Assembly: GCF_000235365.1 (NCBI RefSeq)
Contig: NC_016451.1
Span: 744,001 to 808,000, forward strand
Source: Eremothecium cymbalariae DBVPG#7215
Lineage: Eukaryota; Ascomycota; Saccharomycetes; Saccharomycetales; Saccharomycetaceae
Direction of reading: 5' to 3'
DNA length: 64,000 bases
A program made the translations under genes and the position numbers. Below are positions 18,862 to 27,476 of the stretch, one piece after another. The notes under the pieces were generated by a model. It saw only the letters and a list, made by a program, of their open reading frames with translations. It made no database searches and was not told the DNA's origin. Every line of letters starts with the position of its first letter. Positions within the stretch are counted from its first letter, which is position 1.

Positions 18862-20378
18862 AGAGCGATGGAGGGAGTGTTGTTGGATCAGCTGCCGCCA
18901 AGGCGTATGGTAGCAATTTTGCTTCACCGGAACCTCTCAGTCCTGCGTTATTAGAACATAAGATGAAGGTCACCACTCATGGATTGGACATGTCTCCAGA
19001 GTCACCGCTTATTGGGAGTGCATCAAGCCTTAATTCACCCCTGTCTTTTTCCAAATATTCAACAGTTGGTGCGGCGGCGGTGTCCTTTACCGTTCCAGGG
19101 AATGCAGAGAAGATTTCTCATAGGGGTTCAATCTCTACAAGGCCGCCCAACGCTTCACAGAAACATTATGTTCCTTTAGGGGTGGTTACTTGTGGGCTTG
19201 GAGCTGGGCCGGGTATTTCCGCGTTAGCTGGTGGTGGCACAATTTCTGTTAATGCTAATAATAATAGTAACAATAGCGAAGGGAATCATCCTGATAGTGA
19301 TTCTTCAGCTAATTCTTCCCGTCAGAATTCAACAGTGCACATGCCTGGGGATTTTATATACTTTGATCTCCCACTTAATCTTCCACTAACACCAATCTCT
19401 CCTCCTCAGGCTAGTGCAACATCTTCTTTTAACAAGAAGCATGTTACGCATCACAATAGTAACAGAGCAATTATTGGTGAAGATACTGGTCCTCAGGTTC
19501 CGTTTACTAAGTTCTTCCAAAAACAAGATGATGAGAAAATTCATATTTTGATTGGTGCGACAGGCTCTGTGGCGACTATGAAGGTTCCTCTGATTATTGA
19601 CAAGTTTTTTAAAATATATACTCCTGAAAAGGTTTCCATTCAGTTAATTCTTACCAAGAGAGCAGAGCACTTCTTGAAGGGCTTAAAGATAAGTAAACAT
19701 GTGAAGATCTGGAGGGATGAGGATGAATGGTTTGGCTTCAAGAGGCTAGGAGACCCAGTGTTGCACGTGGAATTGCGTAAATGGGCAGACATTTTCTTGA
19801 TTGCTCCTTTATCGGCTAATACTCTCGCTAAAGTTGCAAATGGGATTTGTGACAACCTTCTTACTTCTCTGTTAAGAGTTTGGAACCCTACGACGCCAGT
19901 GATTGTGGCGCCAGCAATGAACACTTTTATGTATACACATCCAGTTACCAAGAAACATTTATCTATGTTACAAGAAGACGCTCCGTATGTCCAAGTATTA
20001 AGACCAGTAGAGAAAGTTCTTGTGTGTGGAGATATTGGAATGGGGGGGATGAGAGAGTGGATCGAGATTGTTGAAATTCTGGTTAAGAGTGTTGCCAAGA
20101 TCCGCGGTAGCGCGGCCGACGACGTACAAGAGAATGAAGAGGAGAATGATGAAGATAATGATGATGAAGATGAGGTACGTCCTGAAGATGAGGAGACTGA
20201 CGAAACTGAAACTGATGCAACTGATGACGATGAGGAAGAGGGTGAGGATGATGATTATGGTGAGGATGATGGCTATAATGGAGTACAACATGTTGATGTT
20301 GAACTTGGTTCTTCAAATAAAGGCGCCATTACGCATAACAGTTCTTCATCTCAAACGCTACGAAAAAGGACACAATGA
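18831..20378 (+). CDS. CAB3: Cab3, phosphopantothenoylcysteine decarboxylase subunit (CoA biosynthesis)
   Basis: 515 residues from the first in-frame ATG (18831); the true start is probably 18577 in another frame. After a low-complexity N-terminal half with the Cab3-specific blocks AAVSFTVPG and NSTVHMPGDFIYF, the flavodoxin-like PPCDC domain spans about 236-420. It has the FMN-binding IGATGSVAT, LHVELRKWADIF (His312), APAMNTFMY (Asn364) and VCGDIGMGGM with the catalytic Cys399. A strongly acidic tail follows, as in the Hal3/Vhs3/Cab3 family. The enzyme decarboxylates phosphopantothenoylcysteine to phosphopantetheine. The catalytic Cys and the Cab3-type blocks separate it from Hal3 (SIS2) and Vhs3. 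In S. cerevisiae CAB3 (YKL088W) is next to CYT2; here only TIM10 intervenes. Confidence 0.93.
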   Translation: MERSLGASPVKSDGGSVVGSAAAKAYGSNFASPEPLSPALLEHKMKVTTHGLDMSPESPLIGSASSLNSPLSFSKYSTVGAAAVSFTVPGNAEKISHRGSISTRPPNASQKHYVPLGVVTCGLGAGPGISALAGGGTISVNANNNSNNSEGNHPDSDSSANSSRQNSTVHMPGDFIYFDLPLNLPLTPISPPQASATSSFNKKHVTHHNSNRAIIGEDTGPQVPFTKFFQKQDDEKIHILIGATGSVATMKVPLIIDKFFKIYTPEKVSIQLILTKRAEHFLKGLKISKHVKIWRDEDEWFGFKRLGDPVLHVELRKWADIFLIAPLSANTLAKVANGICDNLLTSLLRVWNPTTPVIVAPAMNTFMYTHPVTKKHLSMLQEDAPYVQVLRPVEKVLVCGDIGMGGMREWIEIVEILVKSVAKIRGSAADDVQENEEENDEDNDDEDEVRPEDEETDETETDATDDDEEEGEDDDYGEDDGYNGVQHVDVELGSSNKGAITHNSSSSQTLRKRTQ

Positions 20379-21352
20379 AAATATATTTATCGTTATTTAT
20401 CGTTGATTAACATGGTTTCCATCTTTAAATCCACCTAATTCGTTTGAAGAAAAGAGGAAAAAAAATTATAATTTATTGCATGACGGCCAAGACGAAGTAA
20501 TTTCCTTTTGTTCACTATCTGGTCTTCCCCCATAATATGTGTGAAAAAGAATGCTGTTTTTAATGAACTGATTGATATGGATGTAGTATCATCTAAACAA
20601 TTGTTGGTGCCTATAATTAATTTACATAGCTTGGTTTTCAGCGAGGTTTGATATTAGCCACCGAGAAATCAAGCTTCACAATATTGGGCCTATTATTTAA
20701 TCTTAGAAATCTAGAAGGGTGCTATTTTATAACAAACTCTGTTAAAATTATTAATTTGGGTGATTATATTCGTTTTCCGGTTCTTAAAGTTCAGCTATTT
20801 GTCAATTGTTTTTTTTAATTAGCACCAATTCCGAACTGAAAGTCATGAAATCAGAAAACAATTCAATACGACATCCAGTAAAAAAAGTTCAAACCACGCT
20901 GCAACTTTTTTTATACACATACATAACTAATAACTTTATTCTATATTCCATTATGTTACATGCTAATCTAATCAGTTTTCAGCAACTCTTAGGGATTCAG
21001 CTCTGTTGAAGTATATTTTAGGCGCATGTGATGCTAATGTTGCCCACATCTAGATATATATATAAAGTAACATTAATTATCAAGGAATACAAACCAGAAA
21101 CCCATTGTTAACATATCTAAAAACGACCAAATCAGTTGGTAAATCAGTTGCTGAATTTAATGATCTCACACTGTCGTTAAATTTTGAAAGTTAGTGACAA
21201 CTAAAGTTCCGTTAAAAACGACCATGGTCCTCCTATTGAAAATTCTTCAACTTGCGATTATTTAAAGGCTATATACGATTAACTCTCTGACATATAGATA
21301 TGAAAACCAGCACCTGCTCCATTTTTGTGACATTAGTTCTGTATATCTAAAA
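20379..21352. other. Intergenic region CAB3 / TIM10
   Basis: 974 bp, AT-rich. Close to TIM10 it contains repeated short units: AAAAACGACCA twice (near 21120 and 21213) and AAATCAGTTG twice in tandem (near 21130-21152). No RNA gene or credible ORF seen. Confidence 0.5.
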
Positions 21353-21619
21353 ATGTTTGGTATTGGCCAACCTCAAGCCTCTTCTCAACAGAAAATTGCT
21401 GCTGCAGAAGCAGAATTGGATCTAGTCACTGACATGTTCAACAAGTTGGTTGATAACTGTCATAAAAAATGTATTCAAGTCCAATACAACGAAGGTGAGT
21501 TGAATAAAAATGAGTCTAATTGTTTAGATAGATGTGTTGCTAAGTACTTTGAAACTAATGTTCAAGTGGGAGAAAACATGCAAAAGCTAGGCCAAACTTT
21601 TGCCCCAGGTAAGTTTTAA
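21353..21619 (+). CDS. TIM10: Tim10, small TIM chaperone of the mitochondrial intermembrane space
   Basis: 88 residues (S. cerevisiae Tim10, YHR005C-A, 93) with the core [15 protein letters not shown] and the ending [12 protein letters not shown]. The twin CX3C motif is intact: C36/C40 and C57/C61, which form the two disulfides made by the Mia40 relay. With Tim9 it forms the hexameric chaperone that carries hydrophobic precursors to TIM22 and SAM. In S. cerevisiae it is next to GPA1, as it nearly is here. A Puf3-type site lies 70 nt after the stop. Confidence 0.98.
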   Translation: MFGIGQPQASSQQKIAAAEAELDLVTDMFNKLVDNCHKKCIQVQYNEGELNKNESNCLDRCVAKYFETNVQVGENMQKLGQTFAPGKF

Positions 21620-21688
21620 AAGTTCCATCCAGCATGATGCTTTTGGAAGAGGTTATTTAAACTGTTGATGAGAAACTTCAAGGCTTTT

Positions 21689-21698
21689 CTTGTATATA
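21689..21698 (+). promoter_or_regulatory. Puf3-type site in the TIM10 3' UTR
   Basis: CTTGTATATA fits the extended Puf3 motif CNUGUAHAUA, including the upstream C. It starts 70 nt after the TIM10 stop. Puf3 controls mRNAs for mitochondrial biogenesis. Confidence 0.6.
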
Positions 21699-21876
21699 TT
21701 GACGAATATAAGCAACAATGAATGTAATAGCTCTATTATTTGGCTGTTCATATTTTAATCGGTATAGGCAAATCAAATAAATATGTTTTATAATATATAT
21801 GTAATGATAGGTGCTGTTTGCTCACTGGTAGTTACAGTAGTTGCCTCGCTAAAAATCAGAAAGGAATAAAAATTGT

Positions 21877-21886
21877 TATATACAAG
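21877..21886 (-). promoter_or_regulatory. Puf3-type site in the CYT2 3' UTR
   Basis: On the minus strand CTTGTATATA, the same extended Puf3 motif as at TIM10, starts 22 nt after the CYT2 stop. Confidence 0.6.
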
Positions 21887-21907
21887 AGAGGGCAATGTTG
21901 TTAATCA

Positions 21908-22668
21908 TCATAGTCCAAAGGATTTCATTAACCTCAGTTTCATGCCTTCGAAGCTGTTAAGCTTTGGTCTTACGTCTAAATATATTTGTGGCCCGCCCAA
22001 CTTTTCATTTTCCTCAGAGTAAAAATCAATTACATAGTCCACTTCAAGCCCGCACCTGTTAATCTTCCAATCGTGTCTATCAAAAGGCTTAGATAGACCA
22101 AGAATTGTGCTTCTGAACCATGCTCTAGGTGTTAGCTGTTTAGAGTTGCCCTTAAAACTAGTTAGTTTGATTCCACCACATGCATCACCACCTTGATCTT
22201 TCTCCCACGACTTTATGTAGCTCCAAACACGTTCGTTAACCGTGTTATGGATTGGAATCACAGCTTTCATATCCTGTACTTCTGGGTCCCAGTTTTTACG
22301 CAGCATGGCCTCATAAAATTGTTTCTCAGAAGGATAAACCCAATTATGTGTCGTTCCTGTTCTGGGAATAGAAGAGACTTCTCTTTCCGTAGGCAAATTT
22401 ACATCAACGCTGTATTCCGGCCTAGTCAGAAGCTTATCAGAAGAACATTCAACTTCTTCAGTAACCAAACTCGCATTTTTTTTAACCATATTTCACGTGT
22501 CGAAGAGTCCACAGGGCAAGCCTGTTCATTTGCACTACCAGTAGAATCTCCGGATAAATGAGGATGGTTAGTAGCAAAACTTGCTTCACTACGACCAGAT
22601 AAAGTCTTCGTCCATGTTTCCCTGGTACTATGGTCTACTGGACATGTGGATTGGCCCTCAGCGCCCAT
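21908..22668 (-). CDS. CYT2: Cyt2, holocytochrome c1 synthase (heme lyase), interrupted by a 1-base frameshift
   Basis: Two overlapping frames make up one gene. The 5' part starts at the ATG at 22668 and carries two Cys-Pro heme-regulatory-type motifs, [11 protein letters not shown] and [11 protein letters not shown]. It then reads into an A8 run (22478-22485, T on the plus strand) and leaves frame. The rest continues in the other frame to 21908: [22 protein letters not shown], the [11 protein letters not shown] block, [12 protein letters not shown] and [16 protein letters not shown]. With one extra A the product would have about 253 residues (S. cerevisiae Cyt2, YKL087C, about 224). ECSSDKL and the ending agree with Cyt2 rather than the cytochrome c lyase Cyc3. 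Cyt2 attaches heme to cytochrome c1 in the intermembrane space. The cause is open: base-calling error, real mutation, or slippage during expression. Confidence 0.88.
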
Positions 22669-23269
22669 ACTTGACACTAAAACCCCTTTATATTCTTGAT
22701 ATCGTATTGCATCTCATCCTTTAAGAAAGCTCTTTCGACTAATTTATAAAATGAAATTTCCATTTTCCAGATGCTTTTTTCCTCGAGAAAATTTGAAAAA
22801 AAGGAAAAACCAAAACAAACCAAAACATGACCAGTACCATTTAGCGATCACGTGGTTGTAAAAGCGAAATGGATTTCACATCTCACACAGCAACCATGAT
22901 TAGAATGTAGGACTACAAGTCCGAGTGTACATAAACATTATACGGAGTACATAAAAATATATGGAATTTTGCTACGAACAAAAGTGGAGATTGTGTTGGG
23001 CTGCTACGGTTTTAAACCGGGTTGCACTCTTTTTTGCCATATCCAGACCTCATATTATGTGTTTTGGTATTAATTTACTCCGTAACAGGAAATTACTATT
23101 TTCTATCAAATATCAAACATAAATCCGAGAAAAAAAGGATAATAAATAATAATATAGCTGGTTGTTTCTTAATCTAACATATTTAGTTTTATATACAAGT
23201 ATAAAATTGTTGTAGTTTGCTCATCATAAGATAAACAGATAGGCTAATTCATTAGGCATATCTGTACCT
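22669..23269. other. Divergent promoter region CYT2 / GPA1
   Basis: 601 bp with a Cbf1-type CACGTG at 22849-22854 and several A-rich stretches. I found no perfect pheromone response element (TGAAACA) although GPA1 is a pheromone-pathway gene. Confidence 0.5.
22849..22854. promoter_or_regulatory. CACGTG (Cbf1-type) in the CYT2/GPA1 promoter
   Basis: ATCACGTGG contains the palindromic Cbf1/bHLH core. It lies about 180 bp upstream of CYT2 and 415 bp upstream of GPA1. Similar sites recur at several promoters of the window. Confidence 0.45.
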
Positions 23270-24640
23270 ATGGGTTGCTCATTCAGTTGCTCAATTAATG
23301 GTGATTTGCCGGAGGATGAAAACGATCCATTTCTGCTAGACAGAAAGGCCAATGATGCAATCGAGCAGAATCTTAATTTGGAGAAGCAAAAGGGTAAGAA
23401 TGAAACCAAGCTGTTGTTGCTTGGTGCGGGTGAGTCTGGTAAGTCTACGGTTCTAAAGCAATTAAAATTATTGCACCAAGGAGGGTTTACTCATGAGGAA
23501 AGACAGCGGTATAGTCAAGTGATTTGGGCAGATGCTATACAGTCCATGAAGATATTAATTATTCAAGCCAGAAAGTTAGGGGTTCCGTTAGATTGTGATA
23601 ATCCCGAGAAGAATAGGCGGTTATTTGAATGCAAGAGGCTAATACTTCAGGCGAAGGCATTGGATCACATCGATGCCAGTGTAGCTGGTGGGCCTGAATT
23701 TCTGAATGACTATGTGTTGAAGTATTCTGAGCGTAGTGAGAACAAGCGTCGTGTGCAGAGTACTGGGAGGGCAGAAGCATTTAATCCGGATGTTCCTGAA
23801 GCGAGCCAAGATAAAGGTATTGACTTACAAGAGGTATCGATGGGACTAAATGAGCAAAACGGAGACAGCGATTCTTCGGGTTTGTTTATGAAACCCCAAA
23901 CCACACAACAAAGTTCTGTTAAACATGTTTCAAACGAACAGATAGCCCATGCGATTAGGCAACTATGGGACCACGACAAGGGCATAAGACAGTGTTTTGC
24001 TCGTTCCAATGAGTTCCAACTTGAGGGCTCCGCCGCTTATTATTTCGACAACATCGAAAAATTCGCCCAGCCTCACTACGTCAGCACAGATGACGACATC
24101 TTAAAAGGCCGTATCAAAACAACAGGAATCACAGAGACACAATTCACAATTGGATCAAACAAATTCAACGTATTAGATGCAGGCGGGCAGCGATCTGAAA
24201 GAAAAAAATGGATCCATTGTTTTCAAGACATCACGGCCGTCCTATTCGTGCTTGCCGTGAGCGAATATGACCAAATGCTGTTCGAAGATGAACGTGTGAA
24301 TCGTATGCATGAAGCTATTATGCTCTTTGACTCATTATTGAATTCAAAGTGGTTCTACAACACCCCTTTTATCCTGTTCCTGAATAAAGTCGACATATTT
24401 GAGGATAAAATAAAACGCTCTCCGATCAGGCAAACTTTCCCCGACTATCCAGGGAGAGTAGGCGACGCTGAAACTGGTTTGAAGTACTTCGAACGTATAT
24501 TCCTCTCCCTAAACCGTAGCAAGAAACCCATCTATGTCCATAGAACATGTGCCACTGACACCCGTTCAATGAAGTTCGTGCTGAGCGCTGTCACCGACCT
24601 CATCGTACAACAGAACCTCAAGAAAAGCGGTTTCTTGTGA
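23270..24640 (+). CDS. GPA1: Gpa1, G-alpha subunit of the mating-pheromone pathway
   Basis: 456 residues (S. cerevisiae Gpa1, YHR005C, 472). The start MGCSFS provides Gly2 for myristoylation and Cys3 for palmitoylation. Nucleotide-binding motifs are intact: P-loop GAGESGKS (52-59), switch I GRIKTTG with Arg281, DAGGQ (303-307) with Gln307, NKVD (372-375) and TCAT (426-429). The helical domain carries a long insertion (about 152-222), which is characteristic of yeast Gpa1 and contains the signals for its ubiquitination and sorting in S. cerevisiae. The C-terminus KKSGFL is the receptor-contacting tail. Gpa1 holds Ste4/Ste18 inactive until receptor activation. Confidence 0.98.
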   Translation: MGCSFSCSINGDLPEDENDPFLLDRKANDAIEQNLNLEKQKGKNETKLLLLGAGESGKSTVLKQLKLLHQGGFTHEERQRYSQVIWADAIQSMKILIIQARKLGVPLDCDNPEKNRRLFECKRLILQAKALDHIDASVAGGPEFLNDYVLKYSERSENKRRVQSTGRAEAFNPDVPEASQDKGIDLQEVSMGLNEQNGDSDSSGLFMKPQTTQQSSVKHVSNEQIAHAIRQLWDHDKGIRQCFARSNEFQLEGSAAYYFDNIEKFAQPHYVSTDDDILKGRIKTTGITETQFTIGSNKFNVLDAGGQRSERKKWIHCFQDITAVLFVLAVSEYDQMLFEDERVNRMHEAIMLFDSLLNSKWFYNTPFILFLNKVDIFEDKIKRSPIRQTFPDYPGRVGDAETGLKYFERIFLSLNRSKKPIYVHRTCATDTRSMKFVLSAVTDLIVQQNLKKSGFL

Positions 24641-24719
24641 CGGAGTACCTCTTCTATATTAAAACGAGGAAAACGTGTAACCCGACTACCGTCTCTTACA
24701 TGATTCTGATTCTAAATAT

Positions 24720-24726
24720 TTACTAA
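24720..24726 (+). promoter_or_regulatory. Yap1 response element upstream of SRX1
   Basis: TTACTAA is the canonical Yap1 site. It lies about 335 bp upstream of the SRX1 ATG; SRX1 is induced by peroxide through Yap1 in S. cerevisiae. A single 7-mer can occur by chance. Confidence 0.5.
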
Positions 24727-24899
24727 TCATGTAAAAAACTCAACACTGTCTTCCCATTTGCCTCTGCCTTCTGGATATTCTACGGATTGTTAAACCTTGG
24801 ATAATTTGTGAGAAACTCTAAAGGTGCACTTTTTTTCACGGATTTTACTTCAGTATTTACGAACGCAAGCAATTGGCATGCTGACTTAGCAGTTCTCTT

Positions 24900-24940
24900 A
24901 CTCGCTGCTGGGGTCCCTGGTACTGATGACAGCAGCGAGT
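24900..24940. repeat. Perfect 11-bp inverted repeat upstream of SRX1
   Basis: ACTCGCTGCTG (24900-24910) and CAGCAGCGAGT (24930-24940) are exact reverse complements separated by 19 bp. The pair lies 36 bp upstream of the TATA box, so it is more likely a DNA-binding or cruciform element than part of the mRNA leader. Confidence 0.8.
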
Positions 24941-25060
24941 TTACCTAGTTAAAAACAAACTCACAGTTCGCGAAGTATATAAAACAGGACATTTACAATA
25001 ACTTCTAACACTGGAATAGTATCTGCCTCTTGTTAGCTCCACCCATAAAATCAACTAAAT

Positions 25061-25441
25061 ATGTCTATACAGACTAGAGGCCTAGCCAAAATCGAGTACA
25101 TCCCATTGTCGCACATCAGGAGACCAATTGCTCCGGTGCTGGACTCTACAAAAATAGATGCTATGGTGTCAACTGTGAAGGGCGTCCCAATGGCTAGCGC
25201 CACATGTACGCTCGGGGAAGCTGTGGCTATGAATGGTGAGTTACCTGCAATTGACGTGATGCATGTGAGGGAAGATGGTAAGGACTACTATTTTGCCTTC
25301 GGAGGGTGCCACCGTTTCCAGGCTTACGACCGACTAAGCAGCGAACGACAAGAAGACACTCTTGTTCGGTGTAAGATTGTGCCGACAACCAGGAAGCAGC
25401 TTAGGGTGTATGTAGGAGCTAGCCTCGACGATATGTTTTAA
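25061..25441 (+). CDS. SRX1: Srx1, sulfiredoxin
   Basis: 126 residues (S. cerevisiae Srx1, YKL086W, 127). The ParB/sulfiredoxin fold carries the signature FAFGGCHRFQAY with the catalytic Cys83. Cys49, the counterpart of S. cerevisiae Cys48, which resolves the enzyme through thioredoxin, is also present. The enzyme uses ATP to reduce cysteine sulfinic acid in hyperoxidised peroxiredoxins such as Tsa1. It is cytosolic. The order CYT2, SRX1, MDH1, HOT13 is as in S. cerevisiae, apart from GPA1 inserted before SRX1. Confidence 0.97.
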   Translation: MSIQTRGLAKIEYIPLSHIRRPIAPVLDSTKIDAMVSTVKGVPMASATCTLGEAVAMNGELPAIDVMHVREDGKDYYFAFGGCHRFQAYDRLSSERQEDTLVRCKIVPTTRKQLRVYVGASLDDMF

Positions 25442-25501
25442 TAGATAAAATGAGAAAATAGATGTAGTTTAGGGCAGTCAGGTGTTTAGTAGTTCGTCCA
25501 C

Positions 25502-25527
25502 CTCGGCACCGAGCGCGGTCGTGACCG
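25502..25527. promoter_or_regulatory. Clustered CGG...CCG palindromes upstream of MDH1
   Basis: CTCGGCACCGAG (25502-25513) and CGGTCGTGACCG (25516-25527) are back-to-back palindromes. They read as CGG-N2-CCG and CGG-N6-CCG, the form of sites for Zn2Cys6 dimers (Leu3-like and Ppr1-like spacing). The binding factor is unknown. Confidence 0.4.
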
Positions 25528-25647
25528 AAAACATTATTACATTTTAAAGGTTAATAATAACCGAGTGGTTATTGAAGAGAGATAGTGAAGTTGTTTGCTG
25601 TTTCACAAAGAATTCAGGAAAAACGTGACTGGAGGTTATATAACGAA

Positions 25648-25677
25648 GAACAAAGTTGAACAAAGTTGGGCGAAGTT
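25648..25677 (+). repeat. Three tandem 10-bp units in the MDH1 leader
   Basis: GAACAAAGTT occurs twice in tandem and is followed by the degenerate copy GGGCGAAGTT. It lies 117-146 bp before the MDH1 ATG, just after the palindrome GTTATATAAC. Function unknown. Confidence 0.6.
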
Positions 25678-25793
25678 AGGAGATTTTTAGCACAGAAGAG
25701 ATTGAGTTCTATTGTATATATACATACATATATACTATATTGGCGTTGATTGAACTGTCTTTCAACACAGTGGATAGAAAAAATTGGTTAGCT

Positions 25794-26795
25794 ATGATAT
25801 ATAGGATTGGTCGTCGGGCGTTTTCATCGTCTGCGTGCAGTGCATACAAGGTTACAGTTTTAGGCGCTGGTGGTGGTATTGGGCAGCCTTTGTCGTTATT
25901 GTTGAAGCTTAACAATAGGGTTAAAGATTTGAGGTTGTATGACTTAAGGGGAGCTAAGGGCGTTGCGGCTGATTTGTCACATATTCCTACTAATTCCAAG
26001 GTTAGTGGGTATTCACCAGAGGATGCGGATGGGTTGAGGAACGCTTTGGATAATGCTGATGTTGTTTTGATTCCTGCCGGGGTTCCAAGAAAACCGGGTA
26101 TGACTAGGGATGATTTGTTTGCAATCAATGCGGGAATTGTGCGTGATTTGGCGAGTGCAATTGGAGATTATTCTCCTAAGGCGTCGGTTCTAGTCATATC
26201 TAATCCTGTAAACTCCACCGTTCCTATTGTAGCGGAGGTGTTGAAATCCAAGAATGTCTACAATCCCAAAAAGTTGTTTGGGGTCACAACCTTGGATGTT
26301 ATTAGAGCTTCGAGGTTCATCTCTGAGTTGCAGGGCACGGACCCAACTCAGGAGTATGTTCCTGTTATTGGTGGCCACTCCGGTATCACGATTATTCCGT
26401 TGATCTCGCAAACTCAGCATAAAATTCCTAAAGAGAACCAGGATGCTTTGATCCACAGAATCCAGTTCGGAGGTGATGAGGTTGTTCAGGCTAAGAATGG
26501 CGCAGGTTCCGCTACGTTGTCCATGGCACAAGCTGGTGCTAAATTCGCTAATTCCGTGCTTGCGGGTCTCAATGGCGAGAAGGATGTTGTAGAGCCAGCC
26601 TTTGTCGAATCTCCTTTGTTTAAGAGGGAAGGCATCGAGTTCTTCTCGTCTCCTGTTACGTTAGGTCCAAATGGTATTGAAACGATCCACTCGATTGGCC
26701 AAATCTCCTCTGAAGAGGAGCAGATGTTAGATAAATGTAAGGAAACTCTAAAGAAAAACATCGAGAAGGGCGTTCAATTTGTTAACACTAAATGA
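25794..26795 (+). CDS. MDH1: Mdh1, mitochondrial malate dehydrogenase
   Basis: 333 residues from the ATG at 25794 (S. cerevisiae Mdh1, YKL085W, 334). The N-terminus [18 protein letters not shown] is a short basic presequence with a likely processing site. The NAD-binding loop [10 protein letters not shown], the substrate-binding block [21 protein letters not shown] and [11 protein letters not shown] with the catalytic His are all present. It interconverts malate and oxaloacetate in the matrix TCA cycle. It ends in FVNTK with no peroxisomal SKL, which separates it from Mdh3. Confidence 0.98.
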   Translation: MIYRIGRRAFSSSACSAYKVTVLGAGGGIGQPLSLLLKLNNRVKDLRLYDLRGAKGVAADLSHIPTNSKVSGYSPEDADGLRNALDNADVVLIPAGVPRKPGMTRDDLFAINAGIVRDLASAIGDYSPKASVLVISNPVNSTVPIVAEVLKSKNVYNPKKLFGVTTLDVIRASRFISELQGTDPTQEYVPVIGGHSGITIIPLISQTQHKIPKENQDALIHRIQFGGDEVVQAKNGAGSATLSMAQAGAKFANSVLAGLNGEKDVVEPAFVESPLFKREGIEFFSSPVTLGPNGIETIHSIGQISSEEEQMLDKCKETLKKNIEKGVQFVNTK

Positions 26796-27061
26796 GCATA
26801 TTATTTTCTGTGTGTATTACTGTCTAAGCCACAATGAGCTTGGGTTTCTCTCTGATCTTCCCATGTATTTAATTTTATACAATATATAACTTCCTTATTT
26901 TTATTAAGTTACTGAGTTTCAGGTTAGCCCAACAATACCTGAGATATGTGTCAGCGTGTTGGTTGATCTTTTCCGTTGCGAAAGTGCGGATTGTATTAAA
27001 GGTTGGATCTCGGTACAGGCAGCGCTCAACAAAGCTCATTACTAAAAACCAGATTGAATTA

Positions 27062-27472
27062 ATGCTAAAAGAAGTCACCATCAAGGGTAGGTTGATAGAC
27101 GCTGAATCTAGATGTGTTCATTGGAATTCAAGATTGGACATCATTGCGTTAAAGCTTAAGTGTTGTGAATCGTTTTATGCTTGCTACTCCTGTCACCAGG
27201 AACTAACTCATAAAGATCATGCTACACACAAGTATAACATAAATAAGTCACCTATGGAACATGTGATTTTATGTGGTGTATGTAAAAATACGATGACCTT
27301 CCAGAAGTACACCTCTAGATCGTTTGGAGAGGCTGATCAAGAAGGTATTTCAACCCAAAATCAGCCTTTTTGTTGCCCCTTTTGTAACTCACCGTTCAAC
27401 CCAGGATGTAAATTACATTACGATCTTTATTTTGATTTTGATCACCGTGATCACCGTGATTGCGAGAACTAA
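27062..27472 (+). CDS. HOT13: Hot13, zinc-binding factor of the intermembrane-space import pathway
   Basis: 136 residues from the ATG at 27062 (S. cerevisiae Hot13, YKL084W, about 116). It is a CHY-type zinc finger: SRCVHWNS (Cys18, His20), CCESFYACYSCHQEL (34-48), CGVCKNTMTF (71-80) and CCPFCNSPFNPGCKLHY (104-120). Hot13 helps keep Mia40 zinc-free so the disulfide relay can run; TIM10, a client of that relay, is also in this window. The C-terminus ends in an Asp/His/Arg repeat (DHRDHRD) coded by a tandem 9-bp repeat. Its stop codon is 4 bp from the stop of convergent AVO2. Confidence 0.95.
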   Translation: MLKEVTIKGRLIDAESRCVHWNSRLDIIALKLKCCESFYACYSCHQELTHKDHATHKYNINKSPMEHVILCGVCKNTMTFQKYTSRSFGEADQEGISTQNQPFCCPFCNSPFNPGCKLHYDLYFDFDHRDHRDCEN

Positions 27473-27476
27473 AGAC

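Larger units (their letters stand above)
24641..25060. other. SRX1 upstream region
   Basis: 420 bp with a Yap1 site (24720-24726), a perfect 11-bp inverted repeat (24900-24940) and a TATA box TATATAAAA at 24976-24984, 77 bp before the SRX1 ATG. Confidence 0.6.

Noticed and set aside
20083..20316. His-rich minus-strand frame opposite the CAB3 tail
   Set aside because: It is the antisense shadow of the Asp/Glu-coding GAT/GAA repeats of the Cab3 acidic tail.
22567..22573. Minus-strand TACTAAC inside CYT2, as a possible intron removing the frameshift
   Set aside because: No GTATGT donor between the ATG and this site, and the A8 shift lies beyond any near acceptor, so splicing would not restore the frame.
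24966..24977. GTTCGCGAAGTA, identical to the 5' stem of yeast U6 snRNA
   Set aside because: Only 12 nt match; the rest of U6 (ACAGAGATGATCAGC and the 3' stem) is absent and the segment runs into the SRX1 TATA box.
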